The translations under genes were made by a program, and so were the position numbers. The notes beneath the pieces are model-generated. The model did not search any database. It was not told the DNA's origin and saw only the letters and a program-made list of their open reading frames with translations. This document shows, piece after piece, positions 31,841 to 40,186 of a DNA stretch of 64,000 nt; the first letter of the stretch is position 1; every line of letters starts with the position of its first letter. The stretch comes from Collinsella sp. (GTDB taxonomy: Bacteria; Actinomycetota; Coriobacteriia; Coriobacteriales; Coriobacteriaceae), in contig DXMK01000010.1 in the NCBI GenBank assembly GCA_019414245.1, forward strand, positions 1 through 64,000, in the 5' to 3' direction.

Positions 31841-32204
31841 TGGTGGAGGCGCGGAGAATCGAACTCCGGTCCACGAAAGCCCCCTGATTGGCATCTCCAA
31901 GCTCAGTCGCTGGTTTAGTCTCGGACGCTTTGCGCGCAGCGACACGCTCGCGGCATCCCAACCGGTTCGGTCTTAGCCCGCGCCATACCGATTACGTGCG
32001 CAGGAGCATTCCCCTAACATGACGTCGCGCCGGTGTCGGGGAAATCACCGGGTTGACGCGCCGCTATAAATTAAGCAGCGAGAGCCATAGGCTCAAAAGA
32101 AGAGTTGTTGTCAATTCAATTTGACGGTACCCCTGTTTAACGAGGCGAGGAGACCTCGGCTTGCTTCCTCTCTCAGAGCTATCGTGTCGAAACCAGTCGC
32201 CCCC
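31841..32204 (-). ncRNA. ssrA: Transfer-messenger RNA
   Basis: About 364 nt. The 5' end GGGGGCG pairs with the 3' CGCCTCC to form the acceptor stem, followed by ACCA, with an encoded CCA (31841-31843). The T arm GGAGTTCGATTCTCC and the conserved 5' segment GACTGGTTTCGACA are present. The tag reading frame ends CTC GCT GCT TAA and encodes DNNSSFEPMALAA if GAC is the resume codon. tmRNA rescues stalled ribosomes and marks the peptides for proteolysis. One-piece form; no permutation. Confidence 0.97.
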
Positions 32205-32443
32205 GGATGTCGGGAAAGTCTGGATGGTATCGGGCCTGCAAACACCCGATAACCGTCGACTTTTCAAGGAACACGCGGGGTGAACCCCGCTCGTGGATAG
32301 CTATCTTACCACGTTCTAAAGGCAGACAGCTGTTCTATGCACGAGCTGTGAAGACCCCAATGTGCGCCGCACTTCGCACTTTTGTTACCGAACGCGTCAC
32401 GTATATTTTCGCCAAGCAAAATTGACCCGTCGAAAGGACCGTT

Positions 32444-32878
32444 ATGGATACCAAGCAGCAGCTCGTCAATGCCCTCGCAGGCCTGGGCTCAACCATTACC
32501 GAAGCTATGGATGTCATCGAGGGCTTTGTCCCCTGCGGACATCCCGCCCTCACGGTATCGAACGCACTCGTCGCGCTGGACGTTGACGATGATGCAGCTC
32601 TCGCCCAGCAGCTTGAGACCGTCGAGGGCTTTATCGACCACGTGAGTGAGAACCGCGGCGTGGCCGCCTACCACGGCATCGAGGTCGAGCTCGCGGGTCC
32701 CAAGGCCGATCTGCTCGCAGCAATCCGCGAGGTAGGCGCCCTTATGCAGACCGCAGGCGTCAAGAACACCCAGGTCAACGAGTGGGTCTACCGCAGCTTA
32801 GCCGCGCTCGACAGCTCCGAAGAAAAGGCAGCCGAGCAGCTCGCAGAAAGTCCCGCCATTAAGGCCGAGCTTTTGTAA
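32444..32878 (+). CDS. Hypothetical protein next to ssrA
   Basis: A 144-residue acidic, alanine-rich soluble protein that I do not recognise. It begins 'MDTKQQLVNALAGLGSTITEAMDVIEG' after AAAGGACC. Two Cys-free helical halves can be seen, with 'HVSENRGVAAYHGIEVELAGPK' between them. No signal peptide, membrane helix or catalytic motif. It is transcribed alone, divergent from ssrA and convergent with the PIN toxin gene. Confidence 0.65.
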   Translation: MDTKQQLVNALAGLGSTITEAMDVIEGFVPCGHPALTVSNALVALDVDDDAALAQQLETVEGFIDHVSENRGVAAYHGIEVELAGPKADLLAAIREVGALMQTAGVKNTQVNEWVYRSLAALDSSEEKAAEQLAESPAIKAELL

Positions 32879-32937
32879 ATAGCAGGCGCGGGCCCCTTTG
32901 GCGCATCGTCGTCCAAGAGGCCCGCAAGCAGTTCGCG

Positions 32938-33453
32938 TCAACCGATAGCCGCGCCGCCGCGTTCGGCCAAGGCCAAAATCGGCATCATTTGGCGCGGGGT
33001 CTTTGCTGCAAGATCGGCATGTTCGAGCAGTTTGCGATCGTTGGTCACCAAGTAATCGACCTGCGCGCGCTTGCACGCGGCGAGCACCAAGTTGTCTTCG
33101 TAATCGCGATGGAGCGCTAAGTATTTGTCGGCCAGCCAAAGGTCCGACGCATCTGCGCCCACGGCCGTGGCGTTTTCGGTCATGTTCCGAACAAACGCCA
33201 GCGCCGCATCGCCAATCGCGCGGGCAGAAGCCTCGCCGAGCGCTCCCCCGCTGGCAAGAACGCTGCGCTTCAGTTCGTGCTGTACAACATACAGTACGTC
33301 CTTGGCGATATGCACCGGAAAGAACAGCAATGCCCCCGCCTCCGTCGCCTGCCCAATAAACGCGCGTGCGGCAAGCGACTCGGCATGGTCGGCGCAAAAC
33401 GAATCAACCCATACGTTGGCATCCACCATTATTTTGAGGGGAGCCCCGCTCAC
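32938..33453 (-). CDS. PIN-domain ribonuclease toxin
   Basis: A 171-residue PIN-domain protein, expected to cut RNA using a metal site of acidic residues: Asp in 'MVDANVWVDSF', a central 'YEDNLVLAACKRA', and 'YLVTNDRKLLE'. The start is GTG at 33453, overlapping the antitoxin stop (GTGA), with AAAGGGG before it; the open frame continues far upstream but runs over the antitoxin gene. It forms a toxin-antitoxin operon with the preceding gene. VapC-like in arrangement; the antitoxin is RelB/DinJ-like rather than a typical VapB, which is an unusual pairing. Confidence 0.85.
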   Translation of the reverse strand: MSGAPLKIMVDANVWVDSFCADHAESLAARAFIGQATEAGALLFFPVHIAKDVLYVVQHELKRSVLASGGALGEASARAIGDAALAFVRNMTENATAVGADASDLWLADKYLALHRDYEDNLVLAACKRAQVDYLVTNDRKLLEHADLAAKTPRQMMPILALAERGGAAIG

Positions 33454-33785
33454 AGGATCATCCCCTTTTGGCGATAGTGCTCGTCCATGGCTTCGGAATA
33501 GATTGTTTCCCAACCGCGATCGTCGGATACGGGCGACGTAGCGATGCCCAGGTCCGCGTAAAGCTGATCTACCGCCGCCCATGATGCGGCGAACGGAGTA
33601 TCGGGCGCGACGGTCTGCCGCCGGTCGTCGACGGCCGCAAGCACTTCCTCGCACTGCCCGCCACCCTGCGCGACCTTGGCCACCACCTTTTTGATGAGCT
33701 CGGGCAGTGACCCGCCCGAAAGCCGCAGCGCTTCCTCGGCACGGTTCTTGACCTGGCGATCTACGCGAACGTTCACCTGCGCCAT
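33450..33785 (-). CDS. Antitoxin, ribbon-helix-helix (RelB/DinJ-like)
   Basis: A 111-residue protein with an N-terminal ribbon-helix-helix pattern 'MAQVNVRVDRQVKNRAEEALRLSGGSLPELIKKVV' and an acidic C-terminal tail suited to neutralising a toxin. The ATG 33785 is given; a GTG at 33803 with AGGGAG upstream is an equally good start and would add six residues. It overlaps the PIN gene by 4 bp. GCTAGC-based inverted repeats cover the promoter, as expected for autorepression. Confidence 0.8.
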   Translation of the reverse strand: MAQVNVRVDRQVKNRAEEALRLSGGSLPELIKKVVAKVAQGGGQCEEVLAAVDDRRQTVAPDTPFAASWAAVDQLYADLGIATSPVSDDRGWETIYSEAMDEHYRQKGMIL

Positions 33786-33823
33786 GCCGCTAACAGCACC
33801 CACGTCGATCCCGCTCCCTTCAA

Positions 33824-33872
33824 TTGCTAGCCTTGCTAGCAACACTATATAGAGAAGCTAGCACATGGTCAA
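33824..33872 (-). promoter_or_regulatory. Autoregulated promoter of the PIN toxin-antitoxin operon
   Basis: Minus strand: -35 TTGACC (33872-33867), 17-bp spacer, -10 TATAGT (33849-33844). TTGCTAGC (33824-33831) and GCTAGCAA (33835-33842) make a 19-bp operator at the start site, and a third GCTAGC (33857-33862) lies in the spacer. Binding of the antitoxin here is inference from position. Confidence 0.7.
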
Positions 33873-33946
33873 ACGCAAAAGGCCTGCGCCCAGACGACAC
33901 CGATGCCGTCTGGGCGCAGGCCAGATAACGTGGGCGAACACGTCTG

Positions 33947-36022
33947 CTAACGCAGGTAAGCCTTCGCGTTGCTCAGACTGTAGGCAATCGTCGAGCCGTT
34001 GTGCAGCAGCGACGACGCCTGCGGGGTAATCGCGCCGGTAATGCCCAATGCCAACAGAGCCGAGTTAGTGAGCATCACCTTAGAGTAGGAGCTCGTCAGA
34101 CGATCAATGAGGCCCTGGCTCATGCGGCGCAAACGCACGATCGCGGCCAGATCCGTGTCGGTCAGGATGATATCGGCGACCTCCTTGGCGATGTCGCTTC
34201 CGCCACCCATTGCCAGCCCCACGTCGGCCAAACCGAGTGCCGGCGAATCGTTGACGCCGTCGCCCACCATGGCAACGTGGCGCCCCTCACCCTTAATGCG
34301 CTCCACATAGGCGTACTTGTCCTCGGGCAGCAGCTCGGCCTTAAACTCGTCGACACCTGCCTCGCGAGCAATGCGCTCGGCCGTGCGCTCGGAGTCGCCC
34401 GTGAGCATGACGACATGCTTGACGCCCAGCGCATGCAGGTCGGCGATGGCCTCACGGACCCCGGGCTTGAGCGGATCCTCGATGCCGAGCACGCCGACGA
34501 CCTTGCCGTCGACCGCCAGATACAGCGGCGACAGGCCTTGCATCTGGAGCTCGATTTGCTCCTTGATGTCGGACTCGAGCTGCGCACCCTCGTCCTCAAA
34601 TACAAAGTGCGCCGAACCGATAATGGCGCGACGCCCCTCGATGGACGAAGCGATGCCGTGCGCCACGATGTACTCGACCGCGGCATGGCGCTCGCGGTGC
34701 TCGAGCCCGCGCTCGAGGGCGGCGTTGACCACGGCACGCGCCACCGGATGCGGGAAATGCTCCTCCAAGCAAGCGGAAAGGCGCAGGACCTCGTCCTTGC
34801 TCCAGCCATCTGTCGTCAGCACGCAAGCCAGGCGCGGCTGCGCCTCGGTAAGCGTGCCGGTCTTATCAAACACGATGGTGTCAGCCTTGGCAAACGACTC
34901 AAAGTACTTCGCGCCCTTGACCATGACGCCCATCTTGGCAGCATCGCTCATGGCGGTCATGACGGCGACGGAGCCCGTGAGCTTGAGCGCGCACGAGTAG
35001 TCGACCATCAGCGCCGCCGAGGTCTTGATAAGGCTGCGGGTGGTAAGCGCAACCAGGCCCGCGAGCAGGAAGTTCCACGGGACGATCTTGTTGGCGAGGT
35101 CCTCCATGTGCGACTGGCCCTCGGACTTAAGCGAGTCGGCCGTCTGCACGAGCGAGACGATCGAGCGCAGTTTGGTTTGCGCCGTATTGGCGCGCACGCG
35201 CACCAAGATGCTGCCGTCTTCCACGACGGTGCCGGCGAACACGTCATCGCCCACGCTGCGCTCAACGGCCAGCGGCTCGCCGGTCAGGGTCGCCTGGTTG
35301 ACCATGGCGCTCCCCTGTTCGACCACGCCGTCAATGCAGATGGACATGCCGGTGCGCACGGCGACCAAATCGCCGGGCCCGAGCTCGGTAGAGGCAACGC
35401 TTACCTCGGTGTCGCCGACGACCTTTTGCGCCTTGTCGGGCACATCGAGCAGCGAGTTGATGAGCTCGTTTTCGCTCATGGCGCGGGTGTAGTCCTCGAG
35501 CAGCTCGCCCACGTTGAGCAGGAACATCGTCTGGCCCGCGGTGTCGACATCACGTTTGACGAACGAAATGCCGATGGCCGAAGCGTCGAGCACAGGAACG
35601 GTCAGGCGCGGCTGCGCCAGCTCATGAAGGGCAGCGCGCAAAAATGCCATGTAACCGGCCACGACAAACACCGCACGCAGAGGCGTCGGCAAGAACCAGC
35701 GACGTGCGTAATGGGCACCGACGAGTGTCGCCAGGTCCATAACGAGTTTATGCTTGCGCGGCTCGAGTTGCATCACGTAGCCCGACTTGGCATCGGCGAT
35801 AGCTTGAGCATCGAGCGCGCCCAAGGCGTCGAGCACGCTCGCGCGGCGCGGCTCGTCATATTCGAGCGCCATCTGGCCAATACGGCCATAAACGCGCACC
35901 TTGTGCACACCGTCGATATCGCCGCCAAGCTTAAGAAGTGCATCGAGATCGCTCTCTGGCACAGGACCCGCCAATTGAAGACGGGTCCTGCCGGGGATCT
36001 CGCTAATAATCGAGAATCTCAT
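33947..36022 (-). CDS. P1B-type metal-transporting ATPase
   Basis: A 691-residue membrane P-type ATPase. It has the actuator motif 'TGEPLAVERSVGDD' (TGE), the phosphorylation motif DKTGTLTEA near residue 385, the nucleotide-binding 'HPVARAVV' (HP) and the hinge 'VGDGVNDSPAL'. The membrane metal-binding motif reads SCALKL (near residue 340) in place of CPC or SPC, so the transported metal cannot be assigned. The N-terminus (about 1-75) resembles a degenerate HMA-like fold without a CxxC. The partner gene at 36041-36286 lies 18 bp upstream in the same operon. Confidence 0.88.
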   Translation of the reverse strand: MRFSIISEIPGRTRLQLAGPVPESDLDALLKLGGDIDGVHKVRVYGRIGQMALEYDEPRRASVLDALGALDAQAIADAKSGYVMQLEPRKHKLVMDLATLVGAHYARRWFLPTPLRAVFVVAGYMAFLRAALHELAQPRLTVPVLDASAIGISFVKRDVDTAGQTMFLLNVGELLEDYTRAMSENELINSLLDVPDKAQKVVGDTEVSVASTELGPGDLVAVRTGMSICIDGVVEQGSAMVNQATLTGEPLAVERSVGDDVFAGTVVEDGSILVRVRANTAQTKLRSIVSLVQTADSLKSEGQSHMEDLANKIVPWNFLLAGLVALTTRSLIKTSAALMVDYSCALKLTGSVAVMTAMSDAAKMGVMVKGAKYFESFAKADTIVFDKTGTLTEAQPRLACVLTTDGWSKDEVLRLSACLEEHFPHPVARAVVNAALERGLEHRERHAAVEYIVAHGIASSIEGRRAIIGSAHFVFEDEGAQLESDIKEQIELQMQGLSPLYLAVDGKVVGVLGIEDPLKPGVREAIADLHALGVKHVVMLTGDSERTAERIAREAGVDEFKAELLPEDKYAYVERIKGEGRHVAMVGDGVNDSPALGLADVGLAMGGGSDIAKEVADIILTDTDLAAIVRLRRMSQGLIDRLTSSYSKVMLTNSALLALGITGAITPQASSLLHNGSTIAYSLSNAKAYLR

Positions 36023-36040
36023 AGTTTGTGCCTGGGAGCG

Positions 36041-36286
36041 TTACTCGGCTGCCTCGTCAGCAGCGGCCTCGCTCTGGGTGATGTAGGCAGCCTCGGCAAC
36101 CATGTCGTCGACATTAGCCTTGGCCTGCTCAACCATGTCCTGGTAGCCGTTCTTGATGCGCATGCCGCACGCGATACCCTGCACGCAGGCATTCTTGACC
36201 GGAGCGCTGGTAAGCAGCTTGATGCCGGCCGTGCCAAGCAGAAAACCGCCACCGACAAGCAGGGTATTGAACGTCGACTTCTTCAT
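36041..36286 (-). CDS. Small membrane-associated partner of the P-type ATPase
   Basis: An 81-residue protein with an N-terminal hydrophobic segment 'TLLVGGGFLLGTAGIKLLTS', a 'KNACVQGIACGMRIKNGYQDMV' stretch and an acidic tail. From memory it resembles short proteins (DUF6110) that precede metal P-type ATPase genes; not checked. GGGAG precedes the ATG at 36286. It may anchor or regulate the pump, and the cysteines could bind metal; both are inference. Confidence 0.7.
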   Translation of the reverse strand: MKKSTFNTLLVGGGFLLGTAGIKLLTSAPVKNACVQGIACGMRIKNGYQDMVEQAKANVDDMVAEAAYITQSEAAADEAAE

Positions 36287-36456
36287 GTTGCTTCTCCCTT
36301 TTGCCGCATTGGACGCGGCATGGTGCCTCAGCACCCGAGTAAACAAGTTTGCTCGAGCACACTTTTGAAATATCTCAATTTTATCTAACTATCTAGGTCA
36401 GCCATGGCTAACCTTTTGAAAATTAACGATGCGGAGTAACCGATTGTCAATGTGAG

Positions 36457-36473
36457 AAAGGGACTGTCCCTTT
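36457..36473. repeat. Palindromic repeat family C, copy 1
   Basis: AAAGGGAC (36457-36464) and GTCCCTTT (36466-36473) form a perfect dyad with a 1-nt centre, preceded by CAATGTGA. The same context, CAATGTGA(C/G)AAAGGGACTG, recurs at 41242-41268. It lies 9 bp behind the ABC transporter stop. Confidence 0.7.
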
Positions 36474-36481
36474 GCCCCTTC

Positions 36482-38239
36482 TTACAACTGCCAGGTAGCT
36501 GCTTCCTTTTGCAGCGCCACCATGCGGGCGAATTCTCCACCTGCCGCCTTGAGCTGCGCCGGAGTGCCCTGCTCGGCAACCACACCATCCTTGAGTACAA
36601 CGATTTTGTCGGCATTTTCCACCGTACGCATACGGTGGGCAATAACGATAACCGTCTTACCTGCAAGCAGACGGGAGAGCGCCTGCTGAACCACGGTCTC
36701 GTTCTCCACATCCAAGCTCGCCGTCGCCTCGTCCAACAGCACGATAGGCGCGTCTTTGAGCAGCGCACGGGCGATAGAGATGCGCTGGCGCTCACCGCCG
36801 GACAGCTTGGAGCCGTTCTCGCCGATCATGGTGTCATAGCCCTGCGGCATGCGGCTTACAAACTCGTCGCAGTTGGCGGCACGCGCGGCGGCAAGCACTT
36901 CCTCATCGGTGGCATCGCGACGGCCAAGGCGGATGTTTCCCATCACCGTGTCGTCAAAGAGCAGCACGTCTTGAAACACAATGGCATAGTCGCGCAGCAG
37001 CACCTCGGGGTCCACGCTCGCAACATCCACACCGCCCACGGTAACCGTGCCTTCGGTGGCGTCCCAAAAGCGCGCGGCCAGGCGGCTCACCGTGGACTTA
37101 CCGGAGCCCGAAGGACCGACCAGTGCCGTGACCTCGCCTTCCTTGGCGGTAAAGCTCACATCGGTAAGAACTTTCTCGCCGGCGCGGCCGTCCTCGCCCG
37201 CACCATAGCCAAATGCCACGTGATCGAACACCACATCGTGGCCCACGGGCTCAAATTTCTCGCTGCCCCGCGCCACAGGCTCTTCCATGATGGAACGCAT
37301 GCGCTTGGCCGACGACTCGGCGGCAAACAGCTCGGACATCAGCATCAGTGCCTGATCGAAGGGCGCATAGATGCGGCTCACCATAAGCAGGAAGGCAAAC
37401 ATCACCAAAAAGTCGACCTGGCCGGAGGCGACCATCGCAGCGCCCGTGACCAACGTGGTGGCAATCCCCAGGCGCAGGATGGCAAAGGCGGAGTTGACCA
37501 AAAGCCCATTGGCGAGCTCGCCTTTGGTGGTCTCGCGCTCCTCGGCATCGATCACGGCGTTGAGCCCCTCAAGATAATGAGCCTCCTGGTTGGTGGCGCG
37601 GATCTCGCGCACGCAGTCGAGCGTCTCCTGGATCGCCTCGGTAACCTTGACCTTCTCGGCACGCACATGGTCGAACACCGGGGTCATGGGGCCGCGTGTC
37701 AGATACAGCACGGCAAAGGCCACGGGCACGCTCCAAAACGCCGCGATCGCCAGCTGCCAGCAAAAGAACAGCGACGCCACGAACACAATGGCGCTTGCGA
37801 TGATGGCACCCCAAAGCTCTCCCAGCACGTGGCTGTAGGCGTGCTCCATGGCCTGGACGTCGCCCATAATGGTCTCGGTTAAATCGGCCAGATCACGACG
37901 GCCAAAAAACGACAGCGGCAGCTTGCGCAAGCGCTCGGCGATCTCCATACGCTGCTTGCCGCACTCCTCGTAAAAGATGCAGTAGGTGTAGTAATACTGC
38001 TGCCAGTTAGAGGCAAAGAGCAACACGAAAAAGACCAGGAGGCCGCCCACAATCGGCAGGGCATCCGGCAGGTCGGCACCGGTGGCGAGATGTTCGACAA
38101 AACCGGCCATGACCAGGAACAATAAGCCCATGCCGGCCATGGTAATGAGATTGGTAAGCGCGGTCCAGAAAATGCCGCGTTTTACGCCGGCGACGCCTTT
38201 ATCGGATAGGAAATACTTCTTTTGGAATGAGGCGAACAT
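36482..38239 (-). CDS. ABC exporter half-transporter (subunit B)
   Basis: A 585-residue exporter half with an N-terminal six-helix membrane domain and a C-terminal ATPase. Walker A is 'GPSGSGKSTV', the signature 'LSGGERQRISIARALL' and Walker B 'IVLLDEATASLD', all intact. The ATG follows the stop of the partner gene directly (38240/38239), so the two are co-translated and probably form a heterodimer. The pair with a divergent AraC regulator resembles siderophore or metal-linked YbtPQ-type systems; substrate is inference. Confidence 0.92.
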   Translation of the reverse strand: MFASFQKKYFLSDKGVAGVKRGIFWTALTNLITMAGMGLLFLVMAGFVEHLATGADLPDALPIVGGLLVFFVLLFASNWQQYYYTYCIFYEECGKQRMEIAERLRKLPLSFFGRRDLADLTETIMGDVQAMEHAYSHVLGELWGAIIASAIVFVASLFFCWQLAIAAFWSVPVAFAVLYLTRGPMTPVFDHVRAEKVKVTEAIQETLDCVREIRATNQEAHYLEGLNAVIDAEERETTKGELANGLLVNSAFAILRLGIATTLVTGAAMVASGQVDFLVMFAFLLMVSRIYAPFDQALMLMSELFAAESSAKRMRSIMEEPVARGSEKFEPVGHDVVFDHVAFGYGAGEDGRAGEKVLTDVSFTAKEGEVTALVGPSGSGKSTVSRLAARFWDATEGTVTVGGVDVASVDPEVLLRDYAIVFQDVLLFDDTVMGNIRLGRRDATDEEVLAAARAANCDEFVSRMPQGYDTMIGENGSKLSGGERQRISIARALLKDAPIVLLDEATASLDVENETVVQQALSRLLAGKTVIVIAHRMRTVENADKIVVLKDGVVAEQGTPAQLKAAGGEFARMVALQKEAATWQL

Positions 38240-40066
38240 TTAGGCCTCGCCTCCCTTCGTGACGGCGGCATCCGCGGTCGCTGCAGTGATTTTCCAGCTC
38301 GCGGCCTGTTCGTATTCGGCCCACATCTTGGCGTACAGGCCGTTTTGGGACAGCAGCTCGGCATGGGTGCCAGTCTCCTGCACGCTACCTTGGTTGAGCA
38401 CCACGATCTTGTCGGCCCCCACTACAGTCGAGAGTCGGTGCGCAATCATAATGACCGTGCGACCCGCCGCCAGCTTGCTAAAGGCGCGCTGGATGAGCGC
38501 CTCGTTCTCGGGATCGGCAAACGCCGTGGCCTCATCGAGCACCACGATAGGTGCGTCTTTAAGGATCGCGCGGGCGAGTGCCACGCGCTGCACCTCGCCG
38601 CCCGAAAGATACGCCCCGCCGGCACCGAGCATGGTATTGATGCCCTGTGGGAGCTTGGCCACAATGTCGTCGCACTGAGCTGCGGAGAGGGCCGCACGCA
38701 CTTCGTCGTCAGTGGCCGTGGGCTTGGAGGCACGCACGTTATCGGCAAGTGTTTGCCGGAACAGCTGGTTGGTCTGGAACACAAAGGCGACCTGGTCCAT
38801 AAGCTCGTGGGGATCCATGTCGCGAACGTCTACGCCGCCTACGAGCACGCGACCCGCGGAAACATCCCAAAAACGCGGGATCAGGCTGGCGCAGGTTGAC
38901 TTACCGCCGCCCGAGGGGCCCACCAACGCGAGGGTGCTGCCTGCGGAAACGCTAAAGCTCACATGGTTGACGGCAGGTGCCTCGGCACCCTCGTAGGTAA
39001 AGCTCACGTCCTCAAAGCGCACATCGCTGCCAGCGGGGTGCTTGGGTTGAGCGGGCACGGAGAGCTGCTTGGAATCCATAACGCTTCGGATGCGAGCCAG
39101 CGAATCGGCACTCATCTGAGACGCCTCGCCCACAAACATAAGCTTGGTCATGGCCGTCGGCACCACGGCCGAAAAGATCGCGTAAAACGTAAAATTGACC
39201 ATAAAGTGCGCGAAGTCCGTCTCGCCCGGCGCCAACAGCAGCGCCACAGGCAAAAGAAATGCCACAAGGCCGTTGAGCGCGGTAAGGTTGAGCACCTGCG
39301 GGCCTCGGCAGAACGTGCCCGCATAGCTTTGCGCCATGTCGGCGTATTCGGCGATCGCATCGTGAAACGCCTTAAAGGAGTAGACCGTCTGCTGGAACAC
39401 CTTGACCACGGGGATGCCGCGCACGTATTCGGTGCCGGTCTTGTTCATCTTGACCAGCGCGCCCATGTAGGCCTTCATAAACTCGGCGCCCTTGCCGCTC
39501 ATCATGGTGGCCATGGCACAAAACGAAACGGCGACCGAGATTAAGCATGCCGCGCCCAAACGCCAATCGAGGGCGAAAAGCAGCACGAGCAGGCCCACGA
39601 CCATGGCGGTGGCGCCGGCGATATCGGGCAGCATGTGCGCGAGCAGTGTCTCGGTTGAGGCGGCGCAGCCGTCTACGATACGGCGCAGCTCACCGGTGGC
39701 GTGCGTGTCAAAGTAGCCGAGCGGCAGCTTAAGCAGATGCTCGCTCGTAGCCTTGCGGATATTGGACGCGCAGCGAAACGCGGACAGGTGTGTGCACATG
39801 AGCCCCACGAAATAAATCACGATGCTCACCAGGGCAAAACCGACGGCCCACCAACCATACATCGCGATATCGCAGGCTTCGCTCCAGTTAGGTGCCACGG
39901 CGATCAGATCGCGCGCGACAAGCCAAATGCACACGTACGGGCCAAAGCTCAGCAGCTGCGAGAACGCCGAGAGGGCCATGCCCAAATACGTTAGGAATTT
40001 ACGGTCACCGGCATATGCAAGCAGCTCGCCGATACCGCCGCCTTCCTTTTTTGATCCCTTTGCCAT
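38240..40066 (-). CDS. ABC exporter half-transporter (subunit A)
   Basis: A 608-residue half-transporter with a six-helix membrane domain and ATPase: Walker A 'GPSGGGKSTCASL', signature 'LSGGEVQRVALARAIL', Walker B 'IVVLDEATAFADPENEAL'. The start ATG at 40066 follows GAAAGG; the longer open frame upstream overlaps the divergent regulator. It is the first gene of the two-gene operon. The D-loop reads FADPEN rather than SLD, as in some heterodimeric exporters with one non-canonical site; that is inference. Confidence 0.92.
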   Translation of the reverse strand: MAKGSKKEGGGIGELLAYAGDRKFLTYLGMALSAFSQLLSFGPYVCIWLVARDLIAVAPNWSEACDIAMYGWWAVGFALVSIVIYFVGLMCTHLSAFRCASNIRKATSEHLLKLPLGYFDTHATGELRRIVDGCAASTETLLAHMLPDIAGATAMVVGLLVLLFALDWRLGAACLISVAVSFCAMATMMSGKGAEFMKAYMGALVKMNKTGTEYVRGIPVVKVFQQTVYSFKAFHDAIAEYADMAQSYAGTFCRGPQVLNLTALNGLVAFLLPVALLLAPGETDFAHFMVNFTFYAIFSAVVPTAMTKLMFVGEASQMSADSLARIRSVMDSKQLSVPAQPKHPAGSDVRFEDVSFTYEGAEAPAVNHVSFSVSAGSTLALVGPSGGGKSTCASLIPRFWDVSAGRVLVGGVDVRDMDPHELMDQVAFVFQTNQLFRQTLADNVRASKPTATDDEVRAALSAAQCDDIVAKLPQGINTMLGAGGAYLSGGEVQRVALARAILKDAPIVVLDEATAFADPENEALIQRAFSKLAAGRTVIMIAHRLSTVVGADKIVVLNQGSVQETGTHAELLSQNGLYAKMWAEYEQAASWKITAATADAAVTKGGEA

Positions 40067-40186
40067 GAGATTCCTTTCTAACGGCTTGAGAGTTAACCGT
40101 AAGAAACTTATCATGGGCGTGTTAGCCAGGGCACACAATTGGGCCAGGCGTGGACGTTTTCGCAAATGAAGGGGACGCTTTTGAAA

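Noticed and set aside
32938..33654. Extended 238-residue PIN protein
   Set aside because: The extra N-terminus overlaps the antitoxin gene and is Arg/Gly-rich noise; GTG 33453 with GTGA overlap is better.
34001..36388. 795-residue plus-strand frame opposite the P-type ATPase
   Set aside because: Antisense shadow of a clear P-type ATPase gene.
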